DNA of 5,920 nucleotides from contig JACQAU010000080.1 of NCBI GenBank assembly GCA_016194835.1, positions 1-5,920 on the forward strand, read 5' to 3'. This document shows, piece after piece, positions 4,858 through 5,920 of the stretch. The translations under genes and the position numbers were made by a program. Position 1 is the stretch's first letter. The number at the start of each line of letters is the position of its first letter. Origin of the DNA: Deltaproteobacteria bacterium. Lineage in GTDB: Bacteria; Bdellovibrionota; UBA1018. Under the pieces are notes generated by a model. It worked only from the letters and a program-made list of their open reading frames with translations, did not search any database and was not told the origin of the DNA.

Positions 4858-5901
4858 TTAAGAATAAGTTTCCATAAATATGCGATTAATTTCAGGGCTT
4901 TCGCGCAGAATATTCAAAGCTATTTCAGCATGGGAGGGGCAATAGCCGTTGCCAATTCTTAAATCTACATCTATGCCCATTCCCTCTGCTCCCAACGCAG
5001 CTTTCTGAAAACTGGTAGTCATGCTAAAAAAATAAGCAATTCCTCCTATGCGACAGCTCAAAATAGTTGCCATTTCAGTGTCCGGAATATTGGCAACATT
5101 AATGACAACATCTGCCATTTTCCCCTTTGTTAAATCCCAAATCTTATCCATGAGTGCCACCGCATTTCTTGCATCTGCATGAATAACCTCATCCACAAAA
5201 GAAAGCTCAGATAAACGATGAATTGCTTCTTTATCGTAGTCGACTGCAATAGTTTTTGCTCCAGGTGTCTTTTTTGCTTCATAGAGACTTAATATTCCTG
5301 ATTTGCCACCACCACCAATTACAACAACTACGTTGCCGGCTTTTACTAGCCTTTGTGTTTGCGCTGGAGCACCTGCTACATCTAAAACCGCTAAAGCTAC
5401 AGTTTCTGGCAAATCGTCAGGTAATTTAGAAAAAATTCCGGAAGCAAATAAAACAGCATATCCTTCGATATCTACTCGACTTGTTGTTTGATAGATCTGT
5501 TTAATTTTTTTGATATTTAGTGGAGTAAGAGAAAGAGACACCAGTGATGCAATGCGGTCTCCTACCTTTACAGGTTTGTCTTGAACAGGAAATTTTGGAC
5601 CAATTTGTGCAACTGTGCCAATAAACATCCCGCCAGAGCCTGTCACCGGATTGTGTAATTTTCCTCTTTTTTCTACAAGTTCTAAAATAATGTTTTGTAT
5701 TTTAGCAGCGTCACCGCCTGCGCTTTCTGAAATTTGATGAAAACTTGCTGAATCAACATTCAAACTTTCTACTTCTACTAATAACTCGTCTTCTGCAATG
5801 GGAAGGCTGGTGCTTAAAATCTCTGCTTGTTGTGGGAGCACGCCCTTTGGCTGTACAACTCGTTGTATGCCCAGTGGGTCGACTATTTTAAATGAATCCA
5901 T
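4858..5901 (-). CDS. kdd: L-erythro-3,5-diaminohexanoate dehydrogenase
   Basis: The predicted 347-residue enzyme oxidatively deaminates L-erythro-3,5-diaminohexanoate to 5-amino-3-oxohexanoate with NAD(P)+, the step right after lysine 5,6-aminomutase in lysine fermentation; it should be cytosolic. The sequence opens MDSFKIVDPLGIQRVVQPKG, followed by an MDR-like N-terminal domain with a conserved-looking HNPVTGSGGMFIGTV stretch (83-97). The Rossmann fold has the glycine-rich loop IGGGGKSG (195-202), and D221 in IAVDYD is placed to bind the adenosine ribose. No zinc-ligand pattern of alcohol dehydrogenases is evident, as expected for Kdd. The full family length is present. The ATG at 5901 follows a weak GAGA. 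The 19 upstream bases can be read as SEARK plus TAA (5905-5903), perhaps the tail of another operon gene, but that is too short to call. Adjacency to kamD and kamE makes the assignment firm. Confidence 0.93.
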   Translation of the reverse strand: MDSFKIVDPLGIQRVVQPKGVLPQQAEILSTSLPIAEDELLVEVESLNVDSASFHQISESAGGDAAKIQNIILELVEKRGKLHNPVTGSGGMFIGTVAQIGPKFPVQDKPVKVGDRIASLVSLSLTPLNIKKIKQIYQTTSRVDIEGYAVLFASGIFSKLPDDLPETVALAVLDVAGAPAQTQRLVKAGNVVVVIGGGGKSGILSLYEAKKTPGAKTIAVDYDKEAIHRLSELSFVDEVIHADARNAVALMDKIWDLTKGKMADVVINVANIPDTEMATILSCRIGGIAYFFSMTTSFQKAALGAEGMGIDVDLRIGNGYCPSHAEIALNILRESPEINRIFMETYS

Positions 5902-5920
5902 ATTATTTTCTCGCTTCGCT

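Noticed and set aside
5902..5920. Tail of an upstream gene (SEARK plus TAA)
   Set aside because: Five codons at the window edge are too few to support a gene call, though the one-base gap to kdd would fit the operon.

Overview
This is an AT-rich bacterial segment. Every supportable gene lies on the minus strand, so transcription runs from high to low coordinates. Its core is part of the anaerobic lysine fermentation (3,5-diaminohexanoate) pathway: kdd (L-erythro-3,5-diaminohexanoate dehydrogenase), kamD and kamE (alpha and beta subunits of the adenosylcobalamin- and PLP-dependent lysine 5,6-aminomutase). A MoxR-type AAA+ ATPase, a von Willebrand A (VWA/MIDAS) protein and a small protein that looks like a ribbon-helix-helix regulator follow directly. 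The pathway points to an amino-acid-fermenting or amino-acid-degrading bacterium (known in Clostridia, Fusobacteria, Bacteroidetes, spirochaetes and others). Nothing seen here fixes the phylum.

Layout in transcription order: kdd (5901-4858), kamD broken into two frames (4845-3467), kamE (3463-2696), moxR-like ATPase (2692-1784), VWA gene (1739-795, possibly starting at 1783 before a frameshift), RHH-like gene (760-569), a 218-base spacer with palindromes, an unrecognised small gene (350-93), and 92 bases holding an inverted repeat. Gaps from kdd to the VWA gene are 0-12 bases if the displaced VWA start is used, so this is almost certainly one operon. kamA, kamB, kamC, kce and kal are not in the window; kce, kal or kamA could lie beyond base 5920.

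Two points stand out. First, the MoxR/VWA pair sits where other lysine fermentation clusters carry reactivation genes. MoxR/VWA pairs remodel or activate metal- or cofactor-dependent enzymes elsewhere (CbbQ/CbbO, NorQ/NorD), so this pair is a candidate activase for the B12 aminomutase. Second, the operon appears damaged. kamD has lost about 62 codons of its catalytic barrel with a change of frame, and the VWA gene seems to have lost one base in an A7 tract just after a coupled ATG. If real, these lesions mean decay of lysine fermentation in this strain; otherwise they are assembly or sequencing faults that need checking.
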